DNA of 64,000 nucleotides from the NCBI RefSeq assembly GCF_024721305.1, contig NZ_JAMXOD010000011.1:52513-116512 (forward strand), read 5' to 3'. This document shows positions 18,104 through 26,290 of this stretch, piece after piece (the first letter of the stretch is position 1; each line of letters starts with the position of its first letter). The DNA comes from Aequitasia blattaphilus. Lineage in GTDB: Bacteria > Bacillota > Clostridia > Lachnospirales > Lachnospiraceae. Made by a program: the position numbers and the translations under genes. The notes beneath the pieces were generated by a model, which saw only the letters and a program-made list of their open reading frames with translations, did not search any database and was not told where the DNA came from.

Positions 18104-18693
18104 GCGGTGGTGGAAAGCTGTTGAAGAAGGGTATCGGCTGGCCAGCCTATGTCTGAACGACGAGAGCTGGCAGGGTCAAATATTTTAAAGAGCCCATCTT
18201 TAAGATAACCATGGAGAACAATGAAGTGTCCCGTAGCGGTAAAATCTCCAGGTCCCATTAAGAGAATCAGTATTTTGTCGGAGTCCAGAGCCAAACGTAT
18301 TGCATCTGGAGTCAGATGGGGTAAAAGCTGTACTTTCAATCCATAATGTTTGCCGCCTTCTGGGATTAGACCGTGGATGGAACCAAGGTTCGCTGAAAAA
18401 AAACCATTTGCAGCAGACCAATCAGCGGCTTCTGGCGGTAGTAATTCATAAGTTGTTAAAGAACTTACTGCCGTTGCCAAGGCAGCAGGTCCGCAGCCAT
18501 GGGTTGCAAGGGGATCCACACCACCGTAAAGATAATTGGACCAAGAAGGATTCAGCTGACTATGAGCGTGGAGTGGAATGATGTACTCTTGTCTCGGTGC
18601 AGAAGCTATTGGTGCAAGGCTTCTTTGGGCTGGAATCAGTGTACAGGTAAGAATTAGTAGAACTCCAAGTATAAGACGTTTTTTTAGACACAT
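18067..18693 (-). CDS. Secreted C39-like cysteine peptidase family protein
   Basis: Protein of 208 aa with an N-terminal signal or anchor sequence (residues 1-27, basic then hydrophobic). The peptidase_C39_2 core follows: Cys67 in HGCGPAALA, His156 in TGHFIVL and Asp173 in IFDPA. It should act outside the membrane; the substrate is unknown. The ATG at 18693 is chosen because AGGAG stands 7 bases ahead; an upstream in-frame ATG at 18735 has no such site. The gene runs against the flagellar operon and overlaps the end of the FliT-like gene. Confidence 0.8.
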   Translation of the reverse strand: MCLKKRLILGVLLILTCTLIPAQRSLAPIASAPRQEYIIPLHAHSQLNPSWSNYLYGGVDPLATHGCGPAALATAVSSLTTYELLPPEAADWSAANGFFSANLGSIHGLIPEGGKHYGLKVQLLPHLTPDAIRLALDSDKILILLMGPGDFTATGHFIVLHGYLKDGLFKIFDPASSRRSDIGWPADTLLQQLSTTAYSGGPVWVLSE

Positions 18694-18767
18694 AGGTATT
18701 CTCCTCTCGTTATGAATATCGGACGAAATACACAAAAGTTAAGTATAGGGAAAGGGATATAGCGAAA

Positions 18768-19520
18768 ATGGTAAAAGATGTAATATTTAGAGATGTAACG
18801 AAAACATATGAGGATGGCAGCATAGGGTTAGAGCGGGCATCCTTTGAAATTGAAAAAGGTGAGTTTGTGTTCGTGGTTGGAAAAAGTGGCTCTGGAAAAA
18901 GTACCCTGTTAAAACTTATTAGCACCCAGTTAATGGCATCCTGTGGAGAAATTGAAGTGGGTGGTATTGATTTAGACACGATACCAAAAGGAAAGTTACC
19001 TTACTTCCGTCGTCAGTTTGGAATTATGGAAAGAGAATTGGGATTGGTTACTGATTTGGATGTTACAGCAAATATAAGCTTAGCGATGTTTGCAACAGAG
19101 CAGCCCTTTCGGCTGATAAAGAAAAGAGTAGAGCAAACACTCACTACTTTAGGAATATCCCACTGTGCAAAGATGTATCCAAGACAGCTTTCAGGCGGGG
19201 AAGCGGCTCGAGTACTTCTGGCAAGGGCTTTGGTAATCAATCCTAAAATCTTAATAATTGATGAACCAACGGCCAATTTAGATGAAGATGCTTCCTGGGA
19301 TTTGATGTGCTTACTACGGGATTTGAATCGTATGGGAGTTACAATGATTGTAGCCAGTCATTCTCGAGAATTGGTAACGATTATGCGAAAGCGGGTTATT
19401 ACCTTAGTTTCAGGAAAAATTGTCAAGGATGAAAAGCGAGGAATCTATAACGATAAGGCTATGGATATCTTTGCTGAAAAGAGAGTAGAAAATGAGAGAA
19501 GATATTACGAGAGAGTATGA
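18768..19520 (+). CDS. FtsE-like ABC ATPase with altered Q-loop
   Basis: ABC ATPase of 250 aa, no membrane domain. It has Walker A GKSGSGKST (38-46), signature LSGGEAARV (141-149), Walker B ILIIDEP with Glu166, and switch His198. The N-terminal part resembles FtsE, but the Q-loop Gln of FtsE (GVVFQDF) is Arg89 here (GIMEREL), and the signature has Ala-Ala where Gln-Gln is usual. No FtsX partner is adjacent. Its 3' end overlaps the next gene by 29 bases. A divergence from the cell-division FtsE role is likely. Confidence 0.85.
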   Translation: MVKDVIFRDVTKTYEDGSIGLERASFEIEKGEFVFVVGKSGSGKSTLLKLISTQLMASCGEIEVGGIDLDTIPKGKLPYFRRQFGIMERELGLVTDLDVTANISLAMFATEQPFRLIKKRVEQTLTTLGISHCAKMYPRQLSGGEAARVLLARALVINPKILIIDEPTANLDEDASWDLMCLLRDLNRMGVTMIVASHSRELVTIMRKRVITLVSGKIVKDEKRGIYNDKAMDIFAEKRVENERRYYERV

Positions 19521-20622
19521 GGCGGATTGTTTAATAAAATTGTTGGAAGCACTTGTGAATAAGCAGGAGATTCCAAGATTTGAGAGAGTGCCGGATTGGG
19601 AGAAATTATACAAGCTGGCACTTTTTCAAAATGTGACAAATATAGCGTATTACTGTCTTTTAGGTGTGGACGATTACGAGTTGAAGCCCTGGAAGGAAAA
19701 GTTTGAAGAGCATTATCATCAGGCCGTTGTCAATGAAGGGTACTATGGAGCAGTTGTACCAGAAATTTTAGAGGAGCTTGAAAAAGGGAGCATCAATGGC
19801 GTTCTGTTTGGGGAATATATTTTACGGGGATTTTATCCGAGAGTTGAGATGCGGGAGCTTGAAAGTGTACAGATACTGGTTGGAAAAGACCAAGTAGATA
19901 AGATTCGTAAAATAATGGAAAGGCTTGATTTTACAGAGGAGAAAAGCAATAAAAAAGGAGCTTATGTTTTTACAAAAATACCGGGATTGAAAGTGATTTT
20001 TTGGACGAAGCTTCATTTTCTGAATAAGAAGTTTACAAAGTACTTTGATATTTCCCTAAAGACATATGAACCTTTTGCTTCCTATCGATGCATACGTGGA
20101 TTTCAACCGGAGGAATTGTACATCTATTTAATCGCCTCAGCAGCAGAGGATTATGCAAAAAGTGAATTAGATATGTTGAAAATTTTAGATTTGCGTTGTT
20201 TTTATCGTGCCTATGTACGAGTATTGGATTGGAAATATGTGACGAAAGAGCTGGATGCTTTAAAGGCAGGAGAGTTTGCAGACTATATTACCAAATTAGC
20301 CACTATGTGGTATGATGGTTTGATTTTTGAGAAGGATAATATACTTTTGACAGCTATGGAAGTACATATTTTAACCAAGGGGAGAAAGGGACGTCACGAG
20401 AGTGAACGGTTATTAAGTCTGGTCAATGAGGTGGCGGATATATACAGCCGAGACTTGAAAAAACAACAACGCAAGGCGGCAAGAGAATTGCTGTTGCCCT
20501 CTCTGGAATATATGCGTGTTATGTTCAAAGTACTACAGAGATATCCGTGTTTTCTCCCATTGTGTTGGGTGGTGCGTCTTTTGCGATTAGGAAGAGATAA
20601 AATCTTTCATAAAAAGGCTTAA
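19492..20622 (+). CDS. Nucleotidyltransferase-fold protein (NTP_transf_5-like), probably inactive
   Basis: Protein of 376 aa resembling the uncharacterised nucleotidyltransferase family NTP_transf_5. The segment ILRGFYPRVEMRELESVQILV (residues 110-130) aligns with the family's Y-P...R...DIDLLV. The two catalytic Asp positions are Ser125 and Gln127. A basic C-terminus with a hydrophobic stretch (about 345-365) may contact the membrane. Coupled by overlap to the FtsE-like gene. The family call is moderate; function unknown. Confidence 0.6.
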   Translation: MREDITREYEADCLIKLLEALVNKQEIPRFERVPDWEKLYKLALFQNVTNIAYYCLLGVDDYELKPWKEKFEEHYHQAVVNEGYYGAVVPEILEELEKGSINGVLFGEYILRGFYPRVEMRELESVQILVGKDQVDKIRKIMERLDFTEEKSNKKGAYVFTKIPGLKVIFWTKLHFLNKKFTKYFDISLKTYEPFASYRCIRGFQPEELYIYLIASAAEDYAKSELDMLKILDLRCFYRAYVRVLDWKYVTKELDALKAGEFADYITKLATMWYDGLIFEKDNILLTAMEVHILTKGRKGRHESERLLSLVNEVADIYSRDLKKQQRKAARELLLPSLEYMRVMFKVLQRYPCFLPLCWVVRLLRLGRDKIFHKKA

Positions 20623-20645
20623 TTTTTTGTGAAAATAGTCGATAA
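20619..20645 (+). promoter_or_regulatory. Candidate sigma-28 promoter for flgM
   Basis: TTAA (20619-20622, overlapping the previous stop codon), 15 bases, then GTCGATAA (20638-20645), close to TAAA-N15-GCCGATAT. It sits 33 bases before the flgM ATG, with AAAGGAGG between. flgM transcription by sigma-28 is a known feedback arrangement. Confidence 0.65.
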
Positions 20646-20678
20646 TGGGGATAAGAAGACAAAAGGAGGTAAATTGTT

Positions 20679-20990
20679 ATGAGAATTTCTGTAGATGGTT
20701 TTAATAGACATTATACGAAGTCTCCTTCTGCTGCCAATAAAAGTAATCAGGAGAATTTAAAAATGGAAAGAGGAAAACAATTCGATAAAATTGTGATTTC
20801 TTCAGATCAACCGGTTATTGATGAAGAGAAGATTGTCGAAGAGGCAAAGAAGGAAATACTAAAAGAAGTAGGACGTTCTGCAAATGATGAAAAAATTGCC
20901 TCCTTAAAGAGTCAGGTTGCAAATGGCACCTATAAAATTGATGTGGATGAAATAGTGAAGCGGATGCTGCTTCAAGGAGGAAATGAATAA
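20679..20990 (+). CDS. flgM: Anti-sigma-28 factor FlgM
   Basis: FlgM of 103 aa. The C-terminal half has the family pattern (EKIASLKSQVANGTYKIDVDEIVKRML). It holds FliA (8194-8982) inactive until the hook is complete, when FlgM is exported. First gene of the flgM-flgN-flgK-flgL unit. Confidence 0.93.
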   Translation: MRISVDGFNRHYTKSPSAANKSNQENLKMERGKQFDKIVISSDQPVIDEEKIVEEAKKEILKEVGRSANDEKIASLKSQVANGTYKIDVDEIVKRMLLQGGNE

Positions 20991-20991
20991 A

Positions 20992-21387
20992 ATGAATAGA
21001 TTAGGTAAAGTGGTAGAGGAATTAAGCGCACAATTTCGTGAGGTTACATCGATCGAAACTGAAATCATGGAAGCCGCAGCCGAAAATAAAATATCCTTGG
21101 TAGAGAAGTGTATTTTAAGAGAACAAGCGGCTGTTATGAAATTACGTGGATTGGAACGGGAAAAGAACGAAGCACAAAGTGCATGTGGCTTTGCAAATAT
21201 GACATTCCACCAAATTTTAAATGCTCTCGACGAAAAAGAGCGAAAAGAGTATTTACCTATTTTCGAAGAACTGAGTCGTGAGGTACAAGTCTTTCAAGAG
21301 ATTCATGAGGATGCAGGACAGCTTTTAAACGTGAAGCTTCGTCATCTGAATAATATCTCACAAAGTCAGGTTAACCACAAAGCGTAG
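20992..21387 (+). CDS. flgN: Flagellar export chaperone FlgN
   Basis: Helical protein of 131 aa in the flgN slot between flgM and flgK. FlgN chaperones the hook-filament junction proteins FlgK and FlgL, the next two genes. An ATG at 20983 lies only 2 bases after AAGGAGG; the in-frame ATG at 20992 has a workable spacing of 11 and is preferred. Confidence 0.82.
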   Translation: MNRLGKVVEELSAQFREVTSIETEIMEAAAENKISLVEKCILREQAAVMKLRGLEREKNEAQSACGFANMTFHQILNALDEKERKEYLPIFEELSREVQVFQEIHEDAGQLLNVKLRHLNNISQSQVNHKA

Positions 21388-21399
21388 GGGAGAAAACAA

Positions 21400-22953
21400 A
21401 TGATTAGATCGACATTTTCAGGGTTTACAATGGCACAGCTTGCATTGCTGTCCAGTCAACGAGCAATTGATGTAACAGGACACAACGTAGCAAATATTAA
21501 CACTCTGGGGTATACAAGACAGAGATTAGATCTTGCCAGTATTAATCCAGTGGGAGCCAGCTTTTCAGGTTCTCCCTTTGATACAAGGGTAGGTCAAGGT
21601 GTTATGATGGTGGGAATCAGCCAGATTAGAGATCCATTTTTAGATATTCAATTTCGTAACCAGATATCAAAAGTGGGAACGGCTGATGCAACGGACAAAA
21701 TTCTGGAGCAAATTGGAAATATTTTTGATGAGACGGACTCTTCAGGAATTGCAGATGCATTCAACGAAGTACTGGCACAGCTAAAGAAGATGTCTGAGAC
21801 ATCAAATGCAGGTGAGAGTAGTGTAGAAGAATTATTAAAGTCAAATATGCAAGTGCTAATGAACTTGATAAATCAGAAAGCAGAAGAGGTCGGTGGACTG
21901 AAAAGCGATTTGATAGATCAATTGAAGGATACTGATTTAAAGAACTTAAACTCTTGTATTGAGCAGATTGTAGAGCTGAATTCGGCAATTAAGAACTCAC
22001 AAGTTTTAGGAAGCCCGGCGTTGGAGCTGCAGGATCAAAGAAATGCCTTGCTGGATGATTTGGCTACTTACCTGCCAATTAATGTTAAATATCGTACGGA
22101 TGATTCTTCAGGAACTCCTGTAGATGTTATGGAAGTGACATTTCGGGATGCCAATGGGGAAGAGCATGTTTTGATTTCTGACGACAAGGCAGGAGAATTT
22201 AGCTTAGATGATAACAACGGTGAGATACCGGTTAGCCTTAGCTTTACAAACAGCGATGGGGAGACCAGTGAAGTTACTGATTTACTACGGAATGGTGTTC
22301 TAAAAGGAAAGCTTGATATGCTGAACAAGGCAGGAAGCTTTGATGGAAGTGGAATCAAGGGAGTGGGATATTACGAGAAGATGTTCGATTGTTTTGTGGA
22401 GAAGCTTGCAACAGTGATGAACGATATGAATGCCTATACGGACGAAAATGGAAATGAAGTAAGGGCTGACTTGTTTGAAACCACAGACCCCGATGGAAAA
22501 TTTACGGCAGATAGTATTCGGATATCAGAGAAATGGTTGTCCGGTGAGATTGGAATTACAAAGTCTCAAAATGCGGATCCGGGAAGCACAGAGTATGAAA
22601 ACGTTCAAAAAATGTTTAATGCTCTTAGCAGTGACAAGTATCAGTTTAAGACCACCACACCAGATGGAAAAGAGGTGGTGGTATTTGAAGGAACGATTGC
22701 AGAAAGCTATGACCATCTTGCCGATACCCAAGCGATTGACCGGAAAGCGACCCAGTCTATCTTGAAGAATCATATAACGGTATTGGGGCAGATTGAAAAC
22801 TCCAGAGACTCTGTTTCAGGAGTGAATTTAGATGAAGAAGTGATGGATTTAATGCGTTATCAACAATCTTATAATGCGGCATCAAGATTAATGACAACCT
22901 TAGATCAGATTTTAGATAAACTAATTAATGACACCGGAATGGTGGGCAGATAG
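21400..22953 (+). CDS. flgK: Hook-filament junction protein FlgK
   Basis: FlgK (HAP1) of 517 aa. The N-terminal rod motif (TGHNVANINTLGYTRQRL, about residues 27-44) and the C-terminal motif (NLDEEVMDLMRYQQSYNAASRLMTTLDQ, about 475-505, quoted in part) are clear. It is exported and forms the first junction ring between hook and filament. Confidence 0.96.
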   Translation: MIRSTFSGFTMAQLALLSSQRAIDVTGHNVANINTLGYTRQRLDLASINPVGASFSGSPFDTRVGQGVMMVGISQIRDPFLDIQFRNQISKVGTADATDKILEQIGNIFDETDSSGIADAFNEVLAQLKKMSETSNAGESSVEELLKSNMQVLMNLINQKAEEVGGLKSDLIDQLKDTDLKNLNSCIEQIVELNSAIKNSQVLGSPALELQDQRNALLDDLATYLPINVKYRTDDSSGTPVDVMEVTFRDANGEEHVLISDDKAGEFSLDDNNGEIPVSLSFTNSDGETSEVTDLLRNGVLKGKLDMLNKAGSFDGSGIKGVGYYEKMFDCFVEKLATVMNDMNAYTDENGNEVRADLFETTDPDGKFTADSIRISEKWLSGEIGITKSQNADPGSTEYENVQKMFNALSSDKYQFKTTTPDGKEVVVFEGTIAESYDHLADTQAIDRKATQSILKNHITVLGQIENSRDSVSGVNLDEEVMDLMRYQQSYNAASRLMTTLDQILDKLINDTGMVGR

Positions 22954-22963
22954 GAGGTATAAT

Positions 22964-23959
22964 ATGCGTATTACATCCGGTATGATGAGAAGAAATTATA
23001 TGAATAACCTAGGCTCAACACTGGGAGGATTAGCAAAGTCCCGTCAGCAAGTTGAGACAGGGAGAAAATTTCTCCAGTCTTACGAGGATCCGGCATCAGC
23101 AGCAAAGGCCTCTGTGTTAAGAATGCGATATGCCCGTAATGCTGAGAATATTGAGACAGCAAAAAACACGCAGAAGTGGCAGGATAATCAGGAAGATGCG
23201 TTACGACAGCTCAGTGACATTGCAACGGAAATTGATAAGAATTATTCGGTACAAGGTGTAGATGATACAAAGGGTGAAGAAGGAAGAAAGGCGTTGGCAC
23301 AGTCTTTACGAGAGCTGCAGCAATCTATGGTAGCATCCTTAAATGCAAAGTATGGAAATGCCTACGTTTTAGCTGGAAATGATGGACAAAATCCTCCCTT
23401 CGAGTTAAAAGATGGAAAAGTCCTCTATCGGGGACTAGATGTCAATGATCCAGACAATAAGGAAGCATTAGAGAAACTTTCCAAAGAAACCTCATATATC
23501 GATTTGGGATTTGGCCTTAAATTTGATGAAAATGGTGGGATTATCTCATCCAGTGCTTTTGATTCTGCCTTTCCTGGTATTAACGCAGTTGGCTTTGGAC
23601 AAAATAAGAATGGAGAAAATCAAAACTTGATTTCCCTTGCAGGAGAGATGGCAGATTTATTAGAGGAAGAGGATTTTGATCATGAGGGTTATGGGAAGTT
23701 GTGGGAGTCTTTTAATGAAGGCAGTAATAAGCTAAAGGATCAATTGGCTACCATTGGCTCAAGATCTAAATTCTTAGAAACAACAGTGGATCGTTTGGAG
23801 ACAGAAAAAATCAATATCACGGAGGAAATTGATGGTACTATTAACATTGATGCTGCCGAAGCAATTACCAATTTTTCTTGGGCAAGTTATGTGTATAACT
23901 CAGCATTAAAGGTAGGAACCAGTGTATTAACGCCATCACTATTAGACTTTTTGAAATAG
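22964..23959 (+). CDS. flgL: Hook-filament junction protein FlgL
   Basis: FlgL (HAP3) of 331 aa: the start MRITSGMMRRNYMNNL, the QVETGRKFLQSYEDPASAAKA flagellin-like D0/D1 region and a C-terminal helical partner. The ATG at 22964 follows AGGAGGTATAAT; the longer in-frame start at 22928 lies inside flgK and is rejected. Confidence 0.94.
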   Translation: MRITSGMMRRNYMNNLGSTLGGLAKSRQQVETGRKFLQSYEDPASAAKASVLRMRYARNAENIETAKNTQKWQDNQEDALRQLSDIATEIDKNYSVQGVDDTKGEEGRKALAQSLRELQQSMVASLNAKYGNAYVLAGNDGQNPPFELKDGKVLYRGLDVNDPDNKEALEKLSKETSYIDLGFGLKFDENGGIISSSAFDSAFPGINAVGFGQNKNGENQNLISLAGEMADLLEEEDFDHEGYGKLWESFNEGSNKLKDQLATIGSRSKFLETTVDRLETEKINITEEIDGTINIDAAEAITNFSWASYVYNSALKVGTSVLTPSLLDFLK

Positions 23960-23965
23960 AAGGAG

Positions 23966-24394
23966 ATGATTCATACGAAGACAAATCCAATTCAGTATAA
24001 TCAAAACGCAATGAAAATAAAGATTACCAGAGAAAAAGGTGGACTAGAAATTGATCATAAACCAATCAAGGTAAGAATGGATAGTTTTGAGATGCGCAAT
24101 AGTATTTCTCCATCGGTAAAAACCACCGTAGAAAATTTGGCAGAGAAAGGCCGTCAGGCTGCATCTGAGGCAGTAGCGAAATACGCAAGTAGAGGAAAAT
24201 ATCTATTGCCAGCCAAGCCAGGAGATAAAGGGGAAGCCTTACAACAAATGTGGAATGCAGAAAATGCTCCCTCTACAGGTGAGTTTGAACTGACCTTTAT
24301 TCCAAGAACAGGACCGAAAATTGACTGGGAGGCTCACTCATTAATTATAAAATATCAGATGGACAAACTTCATTTTAGTGCTAAAATGGAATAA
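23966..24394 (+). CDS. DUF6470 (YviE-like) flagellar-locus protein
   Basis: Protein of about 140 aa in the yviE slot between flgL and fliW. The TREKGGLEIDHKPIKVRMDSFEMRNS segment (quoted in part) matches the DUF6470 pattern. Role unknown, though the position is conserved in Firmicutes. The only nearby ATG (23966) touches the Shine-Dalgarno AAGGAG (23960-23965). An ACG at 23975 has ideal spacing, so the true start is uncertain. Confidence 0.8.
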   Translation: MIHTKTNPIQYNQNAMKIKITREKGGLEIDHKPIKVRMDSFEMRNSISPSVKTTVENLAEKGRQAASEAVAKYASRGKYLLPAKPGDKGEALQQMWNAENAPSTGEFELTFIPRTGPKIDWEAHSLIIKYQMDKLHFSAKME

Positions 24395-24408
24395 AGGAGA
24401 GACTACAG

Positions 24409-24825
24409 ATGCAAAAGGCAAAAGATGAAAGAACAATTTATTTTCCAGAAGGAATTCTTGGATTTGGTGAGTTTCATGAATATCTCCCGATACCAATGAG
24501 TGAAGAGGATGATGGAGTAATCAACCTTCAAAGTGCAGAGGATGAAAATCTATCCTTTGTCATTATGAACCCCTTCTTTTTAAAAGAGGATTACAATCCA
24601 CAGATTCTAAAGAGTGACTATAAGAAGCTGGGAACGACCAGTGAGGAAGACCTGTCCTATTATGTCATTTGTGTTGTACGGGAACCAGTAGGTGAAAGTA
24701 CAATCAATTTAAAGTGCCCTATTGTAGTGAACATAAAAAATCGTAAAGCGCTGCAGGTTATTTTAGAGGATGAACAGTATGCAATGCGTCATCTCCTTAA
24801 AGAATTCAAGAAAAAGGGGGATTAG
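24409..24825 (+). CDS. fliW: Flagellar assembly factor FliW
   Basis: FliW of 138 aa with the start IYFPEGILGFGEFHEYLPIP and the late ISLKCPIVVNIKNRKALQVIL-like segment. It binds CsrA and relieves its repression of flagellin translation, and is itself titrated by flagellin. It is followed at once by csrA, the usual pairing. Confidence 0.95.
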   Translation: MQKAKDERTIYFPEGILGFGEFHEYLPIPMSEEDDGVINLQSAEDENLSFVIMNPFFLKEDYNPQILKSDYKKLGTTSEEDLSYYVICVVREPVGESTINLKCPIVVNIKNRKALQVILEDEQYAMRHLLKEFKKKGD

Positions 24826-24828
24826 GTG

Positions 24829-25059
24829 ATGCTGGTATTACAACGAAAAAAGGGCGAGGAGCTTCTGATTGGCGAGGACGTTCGTATTTCAATAACAGAG
24901 GTAACGGCAGATGGAGTAAAGCTGGCCATTGATGCACCAAAGGATATAAAAATTCTGCGAGGAGAACTGGCAGAAGCAATTGCAGTGAATAAAGAAGCTG
25001 CAAAGAAGCCGAAAGAAAATATTTCCAAAGATATTCTCAAGGTTTTACAGGAGAAGTAA
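24829..25059 (+). CDS. csrA: Translational regulator CsrA
   Basis: RNA-binding protein of 76 aa beginning MLVLQRKKGEELLIGEDV, with the GVKLAIDAPKDIKILRGEL core. It represses flagellin mRNA until FliW sequesters it. The C-terminal extension (KKPKENISKDILKVLQ) carries the region FliW contacts in Bacillus. ATG 24829 fits AAGGGGG with 8-base spacing; an in-frame GTG at 24826 directly follows the fliW stop. Confidence 0.95.
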   Translation: MLVLQRKKGEELLIGEDVRISITEVTADGVKLAIDAPKDIKILRGELAEAIAVNKEAAKKPKENISKDILKVLQEK

Positions 25060-25101
25060 GGAAATAATATATTTTATGCTATGTTAAAAAGGGAGATTTG
25101 T

Positions 25102-26220
25102 ATGAAAAAGAAGAAAAAAGCAATTATTGGGGTCATAATGGTATCCATTATGACAATGGGACTGTTGGCAGGATGCAAGCAGACGAAAGAGCCAGAAGAA
25201 CAAAAAGAGCAAAGAGATTCCGAATTCACAAATGAAGAGTATGAAACATTGAGCTCTTTGAAAAAAGTAACGGATAACTATTATACAATGGAATATAAAG
25301 TGGACTACGGATTGGATACGGTTTTGGAAAAAGGAGCATCAAATCTTGGAGACTTAGGTGATGACATATCAGAACAAGTTTTAAATGGTTTGCCACATCA
25401 GGCGAAAGTCCCGGATTTAGGCTGCTCTGCTTTTACAGCAGTTACACCGGATGGTGACTACATTCAGGGAAGGAATTTGGATATTGCAGATGCTCAAAAT
25501 ACTTTGGTACGTACACAGCCGAAAGACGGGTATGCAAGTCTGTCAACAGCAAGCGGTTTGGCCTTAGGCTACATCACAAGCATGCCTGATAATATGCTTG
25601 GCCGTCAAATTCTTTTGGCAGCACCTTATTACCCGGCAGATGGTATAAATGAAAAAGGACTAAGTGTTGCTATGCTCTTAGTATATGGAGCAGAGCCGGT
25701 AAAACAAGATACGGGAAGGACAGCAATTACTACATCAATGGCGATTCGAATGTTGTTGGATAAGGCCGCTAATGTTGAAGAAGCAGTCGAGCTGATGGAG
25801 CAGTATGATATGTATAGTTTTGCGAATTCAAACATTCATTTCCAAATCGCTGATGCAGAAGGAAACAGCACAATCATTGAGTACGTAAATGGGGAAATGC
25901 AAAGATTAGATCCGGAAGAATATGGACAAGCTGTAACGAACCATTACATGAGTAAAGACATTGAAGATAAATATATGGATGGAGAAGATCGCCTCATTTC
26001 TCTACAATCGGATTTAAAGAAATATGACGGTGTTGTTACAACGGAGCAGGCAATGGAAATGCTTGAAAAAATTCAGGCAGTAGACGATTATGATGAACTA
26101 AGTGGTGTGAATTACAATACCTCTTATAGCATTGTTTTTAATAATACAAAGAAAAGCGTAGATGTTTGTGCCAACAAAGATTACAGCAAAGTATTCAGCT
26201 ATGATGTGATTGAGAAATAA
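25102..26220 (+). CDS. Lipoprotein Ntn-hydrolase of the choloylglycine hydrolase (linear amide C-N hydrolase) family
   Basis: Protein of 372 aa with a lipoprotein signal ending LLAGC (Cys25), so it should be anchored on the outer face of the membrane. The hydrolase domain begins near residue 105 with Cys109 in DLGCSAFTAVTPDGDYIQGRNLDI (quoted in part), the expected N-terminal nucleophile after removal of a propeptide. The family cleaves linear amides such as bile-salt conjugates, penicillin V or acyl-homoserine lactones; the substrate is unknown. ATG 25102 follows AGGGAG; an in-frame start at 25081 is less suitable. Confidence 0.82.
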   Translation: MKKKKKAIIGVIMVSIMTMGLLAGCKQTKEPEEQKEQRDSEFTNEEYETLSSLKKVTDNYYTMEYKVDYGLDTVLEKGASNLGDLGDDISEQVLNGLPHQAKVPDLGCSAFTAVTPDGDYIQGRNLDIADAQNTLVRTQPKDGYASLSTASGLALGYITSMPDNMLGRQILLAAPYYPADGINEKGLSVAMLLVYGAEPVKQDTGRTAITTSMAIRMLLDKAANVEEAVELMEQYDMYSFANSNIHFQIADAEGNSTIIEYVNGEMQRLDPEEYGQAVTNHYMSKDIEDKYMDGEDRLISLQSDLKKYDGVVTTEQAMEMLEKIQAVDDYDELSGVNYNTSYSIVFNNTKKSVDVCANKDYSKVFSYDVIEK

Positions 26221-26240
26221 GAGAGCAATACCCTGAAACA

Positions 26241-26285
26241 AACCACCTATAGAGGTCTTAACAGACGAAATCTCTATAGGTGGTT
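26241..26285. terminator. Bidirectional terminator
   Basis: Perfect 14-base inverted repeat AACCACCTATAGAG (26241-26254) with CTCTATAGGTGGTT (26272-26285). The 17-base loop holds a further GTCT/AGAC pair. It lies between the convergent lipoprotein and SGNH genes. The T-run is short, A/T-rich on both sides. Confidence 0.75.
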
Positions 26286-26290
26286 TTAAG

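Noticed and set aside
18067-20622. Lasso peptide or bacteriocin cluster (peptidase, ABC protein, nucleotidyltransferase)
   Set aside because: No precursor peptide, macrolactam synthetase, PqqD-like protein or ABC membrane domain; the C39-like protein is a secreted stand-alone type.
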